This document shows, piece by piece, positions 1 to 10,644 of a DNA stretch of 64,000 nucleotides; the stretch's first letter is position 1, and the number at the start of each line of letters is the position of its first letter. Source of the DNA: Histoplasma ohiense (lineage: Eukaryota > Ascomycota > Eurotiomycetes > Onygenales > Ajellomycetaceae); contig JAEVHH010000003.1 in NCBI GenBank assembly GCA_017607445.1, positions 3,038,001 through 3,102,000 on the forward strand. Reading direction: 5' to 3'. The notes beneath the pieces are model-generated. The model saw only the letters and a program-made list of their open reading frames with translations, had not been told where the DNA came from and did not search any database. The position numbers and the translations under genes are program-made.

Positions 1-201
1 AATATAGCAAACAAAATGGGTGAGACTGGGGAACCCTGAGGAACTCCTATCTCAATATCTGTTATATCTTGTCTCATTCCATCAAAAAGCAACTGGATAG
101 TTCTTTTTGACATGAAACAGATAACCCACTTAATGAGAGACTTTGGCATTCTCAGTTCTATCAAAGTATTGATCATTTGAGAAAGTGAAACACAATCAAA
201 T
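1..201 (-). pseudogene. LINE-alpha ORF2, reverse transcriptase middle part (continues leftwards)
   Basis: Read on the minus strand from 201 to 1, this is an open reverse-transcriptase segment starting FDCVSLSQMINTLIELRMPK and containing GVPQGSPVSPILFAI, the hallmark fingers/palm motif of non-LTR retrotransposon reverse transcriptases. It is the direct continuation of the ORF2 piece at 6427-8278: that piece ends in FIDIKGAF, and removing the Gy1 insertion and one copy of the 5-bp target duplication restores the frame exactly (GAF-DC). The YADD box, the C-terminus and the 3' end of this element lie outside the window. Confidence 0.9.
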
Positions 202-798
202 TGTGATGGGTTAGCACTTGTTAGTAATTAACTTATGCAACCAACTCCCCTTCTGCACCCGCTCATTTCTGGCTGTTGTCACCTCGCGTAACCCTTGATG
301 TTCTTCCACTCTGTGCTCTGTGCTTGTGTAGTTTCTAACAATTCTTCCACATAGCTCTTAATGTTCTTCCATTCCATGCTCTGCACTCATATAGTCTCTA
401 ACAATTCTTTTGCATAGCTTCTTACATTCTCCCACTCTGTGTTCCACACTTGTATAGTCTCTAACAATTCTTCTGTGTAGCTTCTTATGTTCTTCTGCTC
501 TGTGTTCCACACTCATATAGTCTCTAACAATTCTTCTGCATAGCTCTCAATGATTCCTTCATCTCATATTCTGCACTTGTGTAGCTTCTAATGATTCTTA
601 CACATATCTCTTAATGTTCTTCCACTCTGCACTCCACTGTGAAGTGGCTTCTGATATTCTTCCACTCTGAACTTTTCTCTATAAGAACCCCCTTCATACA
701 ACCTTTTCTTCTGATTTCTTTTCTCTTTCTTTCCTTAATCAATTCATAATCTGTAATTAGGATAGTACCAAATTGTTAATTGAAGTACACTCATTACA
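202..798 (+). repeat. Gy1 5' LTR
   Basis: 597 bp, TGTGATGGG to CATTACA. It contains degenerate tandem copies of a unit of about 60 bp (core TAGTCTCTAACAATTCTTC) between about 300 and 560. Thirteen bases at 737-749 (AATCAATTCATAA) are the exact reverse complement of the first 13 bases after the LTR (799-811), as in Tf1-type self-primed elements, where the transcript 5' end would start near 737. It differs from the 3' LTR mainly at CpG sites, for example CTCGCGTA here against CTCACATA there. Confidence 0.93.
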
Positions 799-811
799 TT
801 ATGAATTGATT
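799..811 (+). other. Gy1 putative self-complementary primer-binding site
   Basis: TTATGAATTGATT directly abuts the 5' LTR and pairs perfectly over 13 nt with 737-749 inside that LTR. No tRNA 3'-end complement was recognised here. In Tf1/sushi-type chromoviruses the mRNA 5' end folds back on such a site to prime minus-strand synthesis. The role here is inferred from position and complementarity only. Confidence 0.6.
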
Positions 812-1196
812 CTTCTGCATTTTAGGCCTGAGTGTCTTGTTATTAGTTCTTACACTCAAGTGTGTCATTTAAGGCCTGAGTGCCTTGTTACCAGTTCTTA
901 CACCCAAGTGTGTTGTTTACAGGCCTGAGTGTCTAGTTGTTACAAGAGATTCCTCATGAGTCTGAGTGTCTCTATCATTAGTTATATAGACTGTTGTGTC
1001 TAAGCATCTGAAACACAATCAACTGTGTTCTACAAGGCCCAAGTGTCTACAAACCATAACACTGTGAATAGTATTCACAAAGAAGCTTGATCAAGCTTAG
1101 CACTGCAACACTGTAAATAGTGTCTGTGAGAGAACTGAGTGTCTACAAGTATTTCTTTTTCTTTTTTTTTATTATTACATATTCTTAGATATTGAA

Positions 1197-2130
1197 ATGA
1201 ACTATGAACAATTCTATGAACATCTGCTGCATCTGAATGTGATGGATGATAACTTAGATCTATGAAGCATTCTTCAGCAGCAGATGCTACAGATGACTGA
1301 ATTGCAATGATAACTTGCTGAGATGAGCACTTCTGTGTTCACTGTTCCTTCTACATCCACATCTCATGAAAAGCCCTCAAGAGAGAAGCTCTCAATCCTC
1401 AACAAATACAAAGAAGATCTAACACTCTACCTTGTGTGAAAGTCAAAAACAAACATCAAATTGAACATCAATGAACAAGCAATAGGCTTGCTATTCAATC
1501 AAGTGTGGTATATCCATAGCAGATTGAATGGTGATATGTTAGCAAAATTCCAACTCTGAATGAGTCATTGCCAGAATCATCAGTGTACATCAGAGCTAGT
1601 CTTTCAACAACTCAACTCTCTCTTCCTCAATCCTACACTTCAAGCCAAAGTGTTAGACTGGCTTAATCAAACTCATCAGATGAATGTTGTGTTGGCAACT
1701 TATCTTTCTGAATTCAATCACAAGCTTCTAGAAGCAGATGGGCAAGACTGAAATGACACTATCAAGATCAACATATTGTTCAAGAACTTGAACTTTCAGT
1801 TGCATAACTGAAGTGTAGAGTGTCTGAAGTTCTCAATATACAGTGAATTCTGTGCTGATCTTCATCTGTTGAACAATGATCTGTCTCAGTTTCATGCACT
1901 TCAAAATTGTAGAGAATTCTGCTGAACAAATACATACATCTCAAACCACTCTGCAGCACCCCCCACCTTCAAATCAGAATCAATGAATTGAGTTCCACAT
2001 GTGAACACAAGCCATCTGAGAATCTCTAACATCTCAGAGAAGAACACTGTCAACTGAATCATCAGAGAAGTCTGCATACACTGTGACAAGTCAGAACACT
2101 TCATGAATCAATGTTCAAATGCAATCACTC
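1197..2130 (+). pseudogene. Gy1 gag (capsid/nucleocapsid), broken
   Basis: Plus-strand gag-like reading starting ATG at 1197 (MNYEQFYEHLLHL), interrupted by several stops. A longer open piece at 1560-1751 contains a capsid-like segment (LDWLNQTHQMN, LATYLSEFNHKLLEADGQD). A CCHC zinc knuckle CIHCDKSEHFMNQC (CX2CX4HX4C) lies near 2070-2113. The same gag is found on the minus strand at 27143-27212, where it is cut by LINE-beta. It would package element RNA if intact; most stops are TGA. Confidence 0.75.
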
Positions 2131-2263
2131 TGAGTAAACCTCCCATACATGTGAACACTGTGTCATCTGTGGATAGGCAAGAACAGGGAAAAGACAAGCT
2201 CTCACTCTAAAACATGAACAAGAACTCAAGAAGCAGAAAGCTAGCTGAAGATTCAAGCAGAAG

Positions 2264-2563
2264 ATGCAAGCAGATGCAATTATAGTCTCTGCTATTGTAA
2301 ATAGCTTAGTCAACATACAAACAATGATAGACAGTGGTTTTCTTCACTACACTCTTATAGACACTCAGCTGGTCAAGAAGTATAAGCTTCAGTGTATTCT
2401 CTTTTTCAAACTGTATAAACTCAGTGAATTTGACAGCCTCAGAGGATCCACCTCCTACAACATGGTAAGATTTAATGTTGACATAGAAGAACACAAGAAA
2501 AAGAACATATACACATATGAAATACAAGACCTTGAGTACAATCTAATACTCAGTCTATCATGA
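2264..2563 (+). pseudogene. Gy1 aspartic protease region
   Basis: Open piece with the retropepsin-like active-site motif in TMIDSGFLHYTLID (DSG near 2328), followed by a hydrophobic beta-strand pattern typical of Ty3/gypsy proteases. It lies between the gag zinc knuckle and reverse transcriptase, as expected for cleavage of the Gag-Pol precursor. The following piece at 2582-2950 is the protease to reverse-transcriptase linker (ELIKKDDKNSQPL at its end) and is matched on the minus strand at 11665-12033. Confidence 0.7.
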
Positions 2564-2959
2564 TTCACAGAATTTGAAACCTTGTTGAACACATGCAACT
2601 GCTGTCTTATTTTTTCAGAAGGTGACTATGTTTACAAGAAGAATGTTGATAGAATCACTGATCTCACTCAGATATCAGCAGAAGCATACAAACTACTAAC
2701 TCATCAAGCACATGAGAAGAAGAACATCCAAGTGTTCACTGCTAGCATGATGAATATCAAGAAAGCATTAGAAAAGTTAGAACCTAAAGATCTCAAGAAA
2801 CCACATAAGAAACTACTCAAATTGTACAAAGACTTCACAGACATGTTCAATGAGAAAGAAGCTGAAAAGCTTCCCCCTCATCAAGAATCTGATATAGATC
2901 ATATGATTGAGCTCATCAAGAAAGATGATAAGAACTCACAACCACTCTGAGGTTCTCTC

Positions 2960-4260
2960 TACAGCATATCACACGATGAGCTTCTTGTTCTATAAAAAAC
3001 ACTCAATGAATTACTAGACAAAGACTTCATTTGTGTTAGCAACTCACCCACTGCAGCATCTGTACTGTTTGTGAAGAAATCAGAAGATGACTTACAATTC
3101 TGTGTTGATTATTGAGGACTCAACAAGATTACACAGAAGGACTGATACTCTCTTCCACTCATCAATGAAACACTTGAATGAATAGAAAAAGCAAAATGAT
3201 TTACAAAACTTGACATCTCTGCAGCCTTCTACAAGATAAGAATTAATGAAGGTGACAAATGGCTAACTGCCTTTCATACATGTTACAGATTATACAAATG
3301 GACAGTGACCCTCTTTGAATTAGTGAACACTCTGAGTATGTTTCAGAAATACATTAACTGAGCTCTATGAGATCTGCTTGATGAGATCATCTCAGTGTAT
3401 ATGAATGATATCTTGATCTTCACTGATGAATCACTCACTGAGCACTGTAAACACATACAACAAGTTCTTGACTGTCTATGAAAAGCTGGACTGCAAGTGG
3501 ACATTGATAAATGCAACTTTGAGATCAAGTCTACAATCTATCTAGAATTCATCATCAAAGCTGAAAAAGATGTACATATGGATTCTAAGAAGGTGGAAGC
3601 AATCCTCAACTGAGAGACATCAGTCTTGATAAAAGAGACTAGAAGCTTTCTAGAGTTTGTCAACTTCTACTGAAGATTTATCAAGAACTTCTTCAATATC
3701 ATACAATCACTAACAGATCTGATCTGAAAAGATGCTGTATTTCAATGAACTGATGAAGCAGACACAGCATTCAAAAAGCTGAAGTGTATGTTCACAAGCA
3801 CCTCAATGCTGCAATCATTTGATTCAGATAAGCATATGATTCTCAAAACAGATGTCTCAGATTATGTAGTAGATGAGACACTGATGCAATATGACAACAA
3901 AGATGTTCTACAATCTTGTATCTTCACCTTGAAAAAGATGTCATCTGCTGAATGCAACTATGAGATCTACAACAAGGAGCTTCTAGCAATCATACAATGT
4001 CTCAAAGAATGGAAATTCAAACTCATGAGTGTTGAGAGGTTTGAGATTGTTACTGATCATAAAAATCTAGAGTACTTCACAATCACTTATAAACTTACTG
4101 AGAGACATATGCATTGGTCATTGTTTCTTAGCTGTTTTTCATTCACAATTCATTATCAATCTGAAGTAGAGAACACTCTTACAGATGCTCTATCTCATCA
4201 AGAACAAGATATACCATCTGATGACTTGGATGACAGATGGAAACATCAAGAGCATTGATT
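2960..4260 (+). pseudogene. Gy1 reverse transcriptase and RNase H, broken
   Basis: Plus-strand reading contains the gypsy reverse-transcriptase landmarks FCVDY-stop-GLNKIT, KD-stop-YSLPLI and FY-stop-RFIKNF. The stop positions are ones where gypsy proteins normally carry Arg, so CGA has become TGA. RNase H begins about 3788 (DKHMILKTDVSDYVVDETL) and includes YNKELLAIIQCLKEWK and the late FTIHYQSEVENTLTDALS segment. The aspartate pair expected at the polymerase site reads MNDI rather than YLDDI near 3400, so a catalytic position is altered. Confidence 0.85.
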
Positions 4261-4560
4261 AATCAACTCTGCAATCATAGAAAGTTCTATACAATCAGAT
4301 GAACTCTGCATACATATCAACCAGTCCTGAGCTCAAGAACCCTTGCTCGAAGAACAATGAAGACTAGCAGCAGAGACAGATGAATTCTGACAACAAGTCA
4401 TCAAAATCATACAAAACAAAGCATCTTGATTCTCTGCAGGCATATATCCAAGAATGGATATCTCAGCATGTTCAATCAACAATGACAACTGCTTACACTT
4501 TTGAGATAGACAATGAGTCCTCAATTCAGAATCTCTACAAACACAGATCATGCAAGAAAT

Positions 4561-5829
4561 TCATGACTCACTGATGATCAGACACTCAGAATATGAAATC
4601 ATGTACAACATCATTGCTCAAGAATTCTACTGACCAGATATGTTGAAAAACATACACTGGTTTGTACACAACTGTGATCACTGTGGCTCAGTGATGGCAT
4701 GATGTGAATGCTGAAAAGAGATGCTGAAGCTCTTACCTGTCCCCAATCAAACTTGATATGATATAGTTATTGATTTTGCAGTTTTCTTACCCAAAAGCAG
4801 AGGTTCTACAAACATTCTAGTCATTGTCAATCAACTCAGCAAGAGCATAATACTACAGCTCTGTGACAAGATGAACACTAAAGTAGTTGCAGATGTCTTC
4901 ATCAGAAGCTCATTCTATCATATACACAGTCTATCTTCATTCATTGTGTCAGATAGAGACAGTCAATTCATCAGCATACTCTGAGCCCATGTATATCAAT
5001 TATTAAGAATTGAATGAAAGTTATCAACAGCATATCACTCAGAGACTGATGGAGCTACTGAGAGAATGATACAAACAGTAAAGAACATTCTTCATAAGTT
5101 CTGCAATTACACACAAGACAACTGAAGCAATCTGCTGCCACACACTGAGATTGCAATTAACAGTTGAGATTCTGCTACAACAGATATAAGCTCATTCTTT
5201 CTTCTATATGGATACAACTTAGAGGTTCTGGACTTCTCTGAGACTCTCTGAGAAACTGCGTACACCCACAGCTTCATACAGACAGTAGAGAACATTGTGA
5301 ACAAGCTGAAGAAAGCTTATGAATGAGCAGAAGCTTCAATGACCAGCACTCAGCAAGATTACAAGAATCAAGCAAACATCAGAAGAAGTTCTGCAACTCA
5401 ATACTATATAGAAGACAAAGTCTGACTGAATCTCAAGAACATAAGAACAGACCACCCCTCACATACACTAGATTATCATCACATCAAGTATACAGTGAAG
5501 AAAGTGCTAGACACACACAATTATCAACTCAACATCTCATCTGACATTCACAATGTCTTTCATACAAACCTGCTCTGACCCACAGTCAAGGATCCATTCC
5601 CCTCACAGAGAACCTCCAATTGACAGCCATCCACCATCATAGAAGAAGACAACAAACTCAAGTGGGAAATCAAAGCAATCCTTGACAATAGAATCAACCA
5701 CCACCACTGTGAATACCTTATCAAATGAGTAGAATACAATTGTCAGATCTGAAAATCCACATTCATCTTGAAGAACACTGCTGCCCTCAACATCTACAAG
5801 TCCTCACTCACCCCAGTAGAGGGGGATAA
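4561..5829 (+). pseudogene. Gy1 integrase with C-terminal chromodomain, broken
   Basis: The zinc-binding end (NCDHCGS) is followed by a DDE core: first Asp in IVIDFAVFLP, second in VSDRDSQFIS, Glu in the SETDGATERM motif near 5045. The chromodomain is near 5650-5815 (WEIKAILDN, YLIK-stop-VEY, STFILKNT, aromatic cage largely readable), which places Gy1 in the chromoviruses. Chromodomains steer insertion toward particular histone marks. Translation reaches almost to the 3' LTR. Several TGA/TAA stops interrupt it. Confidence 0.85.
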
Positions 5830-6426
5830 TGTGACAGATTAGTATTTATTAGTAATTAACTTATGCAATCAACTCTCCTCCTGCATCTGCTTGTTTCTGA
5901 CTGTTGTCATCTCACATAATTCTCAATGTTCTTCCACTCTGTGCTCTGTGCTTGTGTAGTTTCTAACAATTCTTCTGTGTAGCTCTTAACATTCTTTCAT
6001 TTCATGCTCTGTATTCATATAGTCTCTAACAATTCTTCTGTGTAGCTCTTAACATTCTTTCATTTCATGCTCTGTATTCATATAGTCTCTAACAATTCTT
6101 CTGTGTAGCTTCTTACATTCTTCTGCTCTGTGTTCCACACTCATATAGTCTCTAATGATTCTTTCACATAGCTCTCAATGATTTCTCTGCTCCATATTCT
6201 GCACTTGTATAGCTTCTAACAATTCTTATGCATATCTCTTAATGTTCTTCCACTCCACACTTCACTGTGGAGCAGCTTCTGATATTCTTCTGCTCTGAAC
6301 TTTTCTCTATAAGAACCCCCTTCATACAATCTTTTCTTCTAATTTCTTTTCTCTTTCTTTTCTTAATCAATTCGTAATCTGTAATTAGGATAGTACCAAA
6401 TCATTAATCGAAGTACGCCCGTTACA
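5830..6426 (+). repeat. Gy1 3' LTR
   Basis: 597 bp, same length as the 5' LTR. It keeps CpGs that the 5' copy lost (AATCAATTCG, CGAAGTACGCCCG) and lost others that the 5' copy kept. Two nearly identical neighbouring units of 63 bp lie at about 5966-6093, inside the internal tandem-repeat zone of the LTR. Confidence 0.93.
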
Positions 6427-8278
6427 CAAATGCACCTTTTATATCAATAAACATTGCAGTTGTAACCATTTTTTCATTCTTTGCAAGTTGAATATCATGA
6501 ACTACAGAGAGAACTGCATCAATTGCTGAGTTTTGCTTTCTACTTCCCATTTGATCATCATATAATAGATCAGTAGTAGCAGATAGAAAAGACAATCTAG
6601 TGGCAATTATCTTTTCCAGAATTTTTCCCAGGCAATTCAGCAGAGATATCACTCTATAAGATTTAGAAATAGTTGGTTTTCTATTGGATTTTGAAAGAAT
6701 AACTCCAACAGCATGCCTCCAGCACTTAGGATAATACCCATATTTCAAAAGATTTGAGAACAATTCAAAGAGCTCATCTTTTAGTACTGAATAAAGCTCT
6801 TGAATTATTAAATGATTTATAGTATCAGCTCCTGCTGCTGTGACCTTTGAAGATGAAAAAATAGCTGTCTTTAATTCATCTTCAGTTAAGTCAGGCCATT
6901 CCCATTTCTTATTATGTTCATATTCATTATCTTCTTGTAAAGAACAAATCTCAGTTGAATTATTTGATGATGGAAATAATATTCTCATAAAAGCTTGACA
7001 TTTATCTTCAAATGAGCTAGCTATAATTTCCTCATTCTGGAAATTATAAGTTAATGTTGGTAGCTTAGACATTGTTTTTGACTTAGTATATCTAAAAGCT
7101 TTGAAGATCTCTTTCCTCTGAGCATTTTCTAGAAAGTTATTCCAACAATCAGTCTTTGTCTTTTTAATTGTTGAGAAATAATCATTTCTAATATTCTTTA
7201 AATACTCAAATGAAACAAGATCTTCTTTCCAATCTTTTTTAACTCTAGCTAAATGTCTTCTTTTATTTGAAATCTCATCATTCCACCAAGGCTTAGAGAA
7301 TTCAGAGACTCTTTTCAATGGAATATATTTCTTTATACTTGAAAGAATAATCTCAGTGATTAAATTTGCTCTGTCTTCAAGCATTTTATCTGTAAGATTT
7401 GTATCTGATTTCCAATAAAGAGTTTCTCTATTCTCTAATTTCAACTTTTCAATCATTCTTTTCACTTCTGTCCACTGAGCTTTTTCAAAGTTGTATTGAT
7501 TTGAATATAATGGGTTTTGAACTGTTTGATTACTATCTAATTCCATATCAACTTGAATTATTTCATGTCCAGTGGCAGCACCATTTGTTTCATTTGAGTC
7601 AACATACCAATTAAAATGTTTATTCTCATATAGATTCTTAGAGAAAAAACATAGATCTATAATTGACTTCTGTCTCAAACCTGGCTTGTGAAAAGTGGGA
7701 ATATCTTGCTCATTTATCAACTCTAGTTTGTTTAAAAGTGCTCATTCAACTAGTTTTTCAGCTCTAATTGATTGAGTTCTTTCTGAATTCCACCAAGAGT
7801 GATGAGCATTGAAATCCCCCATGATTATTGAGTTCTTTTCTGGTTTCAACTGCATTAAACATCTATCAAATGTCCAAGTTCTATTGTTTTCTCTCAGTGA
7901 TCTTTCATTGTAGACATTGATTAATTGAATATTTTCAAACTGTTTTTTCATATCCACAATGTCACCAACAAGAATATCAGAGTCAGATATCAAATCATAT
8001 CTCAGATTGAATTGAAATCTTGAATTCTTTCTAGCATAAATTGCCACTCTAACTCTAATATCTGTTTTCTCTGGTAAAAAACAATAGTATGCTGGATGAG
8101 ATACACTATACTCTTGATCAGCATCAAGTCTGAATTCTTGAACAAGAATGAAGTCTGCCTTTTGCTCATAGTCAATTTGTAAACAGGAATAAAGACATGG
8201 ATTTGTTCTGTCCACATTATTTTGAATAAATTTGATTTTTGTAGAGCTTTTAACATTTTTTTGTTGTTTTTCTGACAT
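6427..8278 (-). pseudogene. LINE-alpha ORF2: endonuclease and start of reverse transcriptase
   Basis: Starts at ATG 8278, 27 bp after the ORF1 stop. Residues 1-178 are an exonuclease-endonuclease-phosphatase domain (FIQNNV start, VQEFRLD, GDFNAHHSWWNSE near the end), the target-nicking activity of LINEs. One in-frame TGA at 7742-7744, at a place where TGG is plausible, stops it. The same frame then continues to 6427 with reverse-transcriptase motifs (SYRVISLLNCLGKILEK, MFIDIKGAF with the first catalytic Asp). There it is cut by Gy1 and resumes at 201. With only one stop, this is the least decayed LINE in the window. Confidence 0.9.
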
Positions 8279-8305
8279 TACACAAATATTAAGAACTGTT
8301 TCTCT

Positions 8306-9865
8306 TTATTCAGAGTCAGATAATAGACTGAATCTATTATTCACAACTTCAACTGCTATCATATCCTGCATATGTGTATCTCTTATCTTTGTTTGAACAG
8401 AGGTTCTTGGTGACTTCTGTGATCTAATTTTTTGCTTTGCAGAAGGTTCAGAGATAGCAGATTCAAAGAGTTGAGAATTTCTTCTTTTTTGTTTATTGCT
8501 ATCATTTACATTAGTAGAGACTGAGTTATTTGTCTGTACTGATGACTTTTCTGATTTGGGAGCAAATACACATTCTTTTGAATTTGCAAAATGGAGCTCT
8601 TTACAATTGACACACTTTGCAATGGATTTGGAATGTTCACACAATTTTCCCTTTTTCAAACATAGATGACAACTGTGCTCAGCTGTCTTGTGAGATTGAG
8701 CACAAATTTGACATCTTACATTTCTCTTACAGAGATTTGCAAAATGATCATACTTCTGACAATTTGAACACTGAATTTGAGATTTTAGATTTTCTCTTGT
8801 ATCTTTAAATTCATATGTTCTCATTCTCATACCAGCAATTCTTACAAAGAAGAGTTTAGACTGTTCAAATGACTCAGTTATGATTAGCACTGAAGCATTT
8901 TGTCTATTTTCTCTTTGCTTCTCATTGTTCAGCCAAATTGACAGCTTTTTTAATTTGATTGAATTGAAATCTTCAATTTCATGCTGAAGTTGAATCAGTC
9001 CATCATCATGATTGAAGATTGCTGTAGATATGTCATGGAGAACAAACTTGCCCCATTTCTCATCTTTTTCCACTGAAATCTCAGTTTTTAAAAGAGATTT
9101 TACTATGGGGGTCCAGATCTGTTGATTTTGAATCAGAAAATCAGAATTGAACTCAGGCATGGTAGTGAGAATTATTGAATTTCCAAGAAAAGAGCTTTCA
9201 ACTGAAGCTACAACTGATCTGTGTAGTTCAGATTCAAAGACAGAGTTTAATGCATGATTTATCTCATTTCTCATTTGAAAAATAAGACTTACATTTGATA
9301 GCATCTTTTTCTCAAAGACTTCTTTGTTAAAGATTTTAACAATTAGCCTTTGAGCTTTTGACTGAAGAAGTCTCTCATCTTTTATCTCTTTTCTTGATTT
9401 TTCTGAACTCAGTGTATTCAGAGAATCAGCAGATTTTGAATTCTGAGTATATCTTTTTTTCAAGAATGCAATTTTTGTAACAGAAGAGGTAGAAGATACT
9501 GCTGCAGCTTGAGCATAAGTTCTCAGCTCTGTTTTCTGTTCTGTAGATTGAGATGAACTCAAAGATTTCATCTCAAAAACCTTTTCTAGTTTAGAAGAGA
9601 TTTCCAGTTTATATTTTAGAATCTCATTCAGCTGTCTTGCTTGAATTAGCAGTATATGAAGTACTTCAGTATCTTTTTCCTCCATACATTGATTTTTCAA
9701 GCATTTGGCAGCATTTTCAAGATTTTGAATTTCTTGCATCTGATCTTGATATTTCTTTTTTTGTTTTTTAAGAAACTCAATCTCAGAAATCTCATCAGAA
9801 AAGACATCCTTCTCTATCATTTTGATAGATATTGATAGATTTAGATGATTTGATTGTGTTTTCAA
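8306..9865 (-). CDS. LINE-alpha ORF1, Gag-like nucleic-acid-binding protein
   Basis: An intact 519-residue frame upstream of ORF2 in the same orientation. The N-terminal third is rich in Glu/Lys/Gln and looks coiled-coil (KKQKKKYQDQMQEIQNLEN). The C-terminal part holds a CCHC knuckle CSNCQKYDHFANLC followed by further Cys/His pairs (CQICAQSHKTAEHSC, CVNCKELHFANSKEC), the usual ORF1 layout of fungal Tad1-like and I-like LINEs. It would coat element RNA and deliver it to the target. The tail is Ser-rich and basic. Absence of stops, unlike the surrounding gypsy copies, suggests a young insertion. Confidence 0.88.
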   Translation of the reverse strand: MKTQSNHLNLSISIKMIEKDVFSDEISEIEFLKKQKKKYQDQMQEIQNLENAAKCLKNQCMEEKDTEVLHILLIQARQLNEILKYKLEISSKLEKVFEMKSLSSSQSTEQKTELRTYAQAAAVSSTSSVTKIAFLKKRYTQNSKSADSLNTLSSEKSRKEIKDERLLQSKAQRLIVKIFNKEVFEKKMLSNVSLIFQMRNEINHALNSVFESELHRSVVASVESSFLGNSIILTTMPEFNSDFLIQNQQIWTPIVKSLLKTEISVEKDEKWGKFVLHDISTAIFNHDDGLIQLQHEIEDFNSIKLKKLSIWLNNEKQRENRQNASVLIITESFEQSKLFFVRIAGMRMRTYEFKDTRENLKSQIQCSNCQKYDHFANLCKRNVRCQICAQSHKTAEHSCHLCLKKGKLCEHSKSIAKCVNCKELHFANSKECVFAPKSEKSSVQTNNSVSTNVNDSNKQKRRNSQLFESAISEPSAKQKIRSQKSPRTSVQTKIRDTHMQDMIAVEVVNNRFSLLSDSE

Positions 9866-10644
9866 GCTATTTTTCCTACTAGTAATAGTAACTAGATTAA
9901 GTTTTTCAAGAGAACTTAATAAACTAATACTGATTTTTAGAGATAAATCAGTTAAATCTTCACAAAGTTGAGTGCTACAAACTTGACAGAGGAGGGGAGA
10001 CTAATGATTTCAACTTGATTAAATCAAGACTGAAATGTCAGTTTTTGAAAGAAAAACTAACAAAAAATACTCAGCTTTTTGAAGAGAAGCTGTTAAAACT
10101 AGTTAGTTATATTCTTTACTTCAGAAATCTCCCCACACAACAAGTGTGTAGCTCAATTGATAAAGAAAAGGTATATAATAACCACTTGATCAGTATTAAT
10201 GAAAGCTCTTCAGTCTTTGAATAAGATAAAAGAAATATGAATTTTTGGGCAGAAATTCTCTGTTTTATTAACTCAGAGCTAAAACAGAGAAAACACTCTA
10301 TCTCTTTCAAACTTTGTCTTTTTCTTAATTAAAAAGCTTCTCAAAGTTTCTGCTTAAACTAGGCCCCACCTCAGTTTAAGATTATATTCCTGAAAAATCA
10401 AAAGCTTTCAATACTAAATGAATTCCCTTTCATTCAAATTGAAACACTTTATTCTACTGAATAGCTCTCTATAAGTTGAATATTGAGTTTCCAAAGAAAT
10501 GGGTATGCAAATGAAGAATCAACAGGCTAAACCTGCACTTTTTTCCTTTATAATAGATTATATATATATAAATATATATATAAACTACTTGCAGGGACCA
10601 AGCTATCTTTCAAACACTGAAATTTCCACTTTTATCTTATGTTC
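9866..10644 (-). other. Probable LINE-alpha 5' leader
   Basis: AT-rich DNA upstream of ORF1 on the minus strand with no credible gene. It includes a TA-repeat stretch near 10558-10584. It lies between ORF1 and the GC-rich block at 10645-11430, so it is most simply the 5' untranslated region with the element's internal promoter. Whether the GC-rich block belongs to the same transcript is not decidable from one copy. Confidence 0.5.

Larger units (their letters stand above)
202..6426 (+). mobile_element. Complete gypsy/chromovirus LTR retrotransposon Gy1, inserted in LINE-alpha
   Basis: A 6225-bp element with two 597-bp LTRs starting TGTGA and ending TTACA. It is flanked by a perfect 5-bp target duplication CAAAT at 197-201 and 6427-6431. 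Between the LTRs the plus strand encodes gag, protease, reverse transcriptase, RNase H, integrase and a C-terminal chromodomain, in the order of Metaviridae of the chromovirus clade. A purine run (GTAGAGGGGGATAA) precedes the 3' LTR. The coding frames carry many stops, mostly TGA, so this copy is not autonomous. There is no spare coding space between the chromodomain and the 3' LTR, unlike Gy2 and Gy3. It sits inside the minus-strand LINE-alpha reverse transcriptase. Confidence 0.95.
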
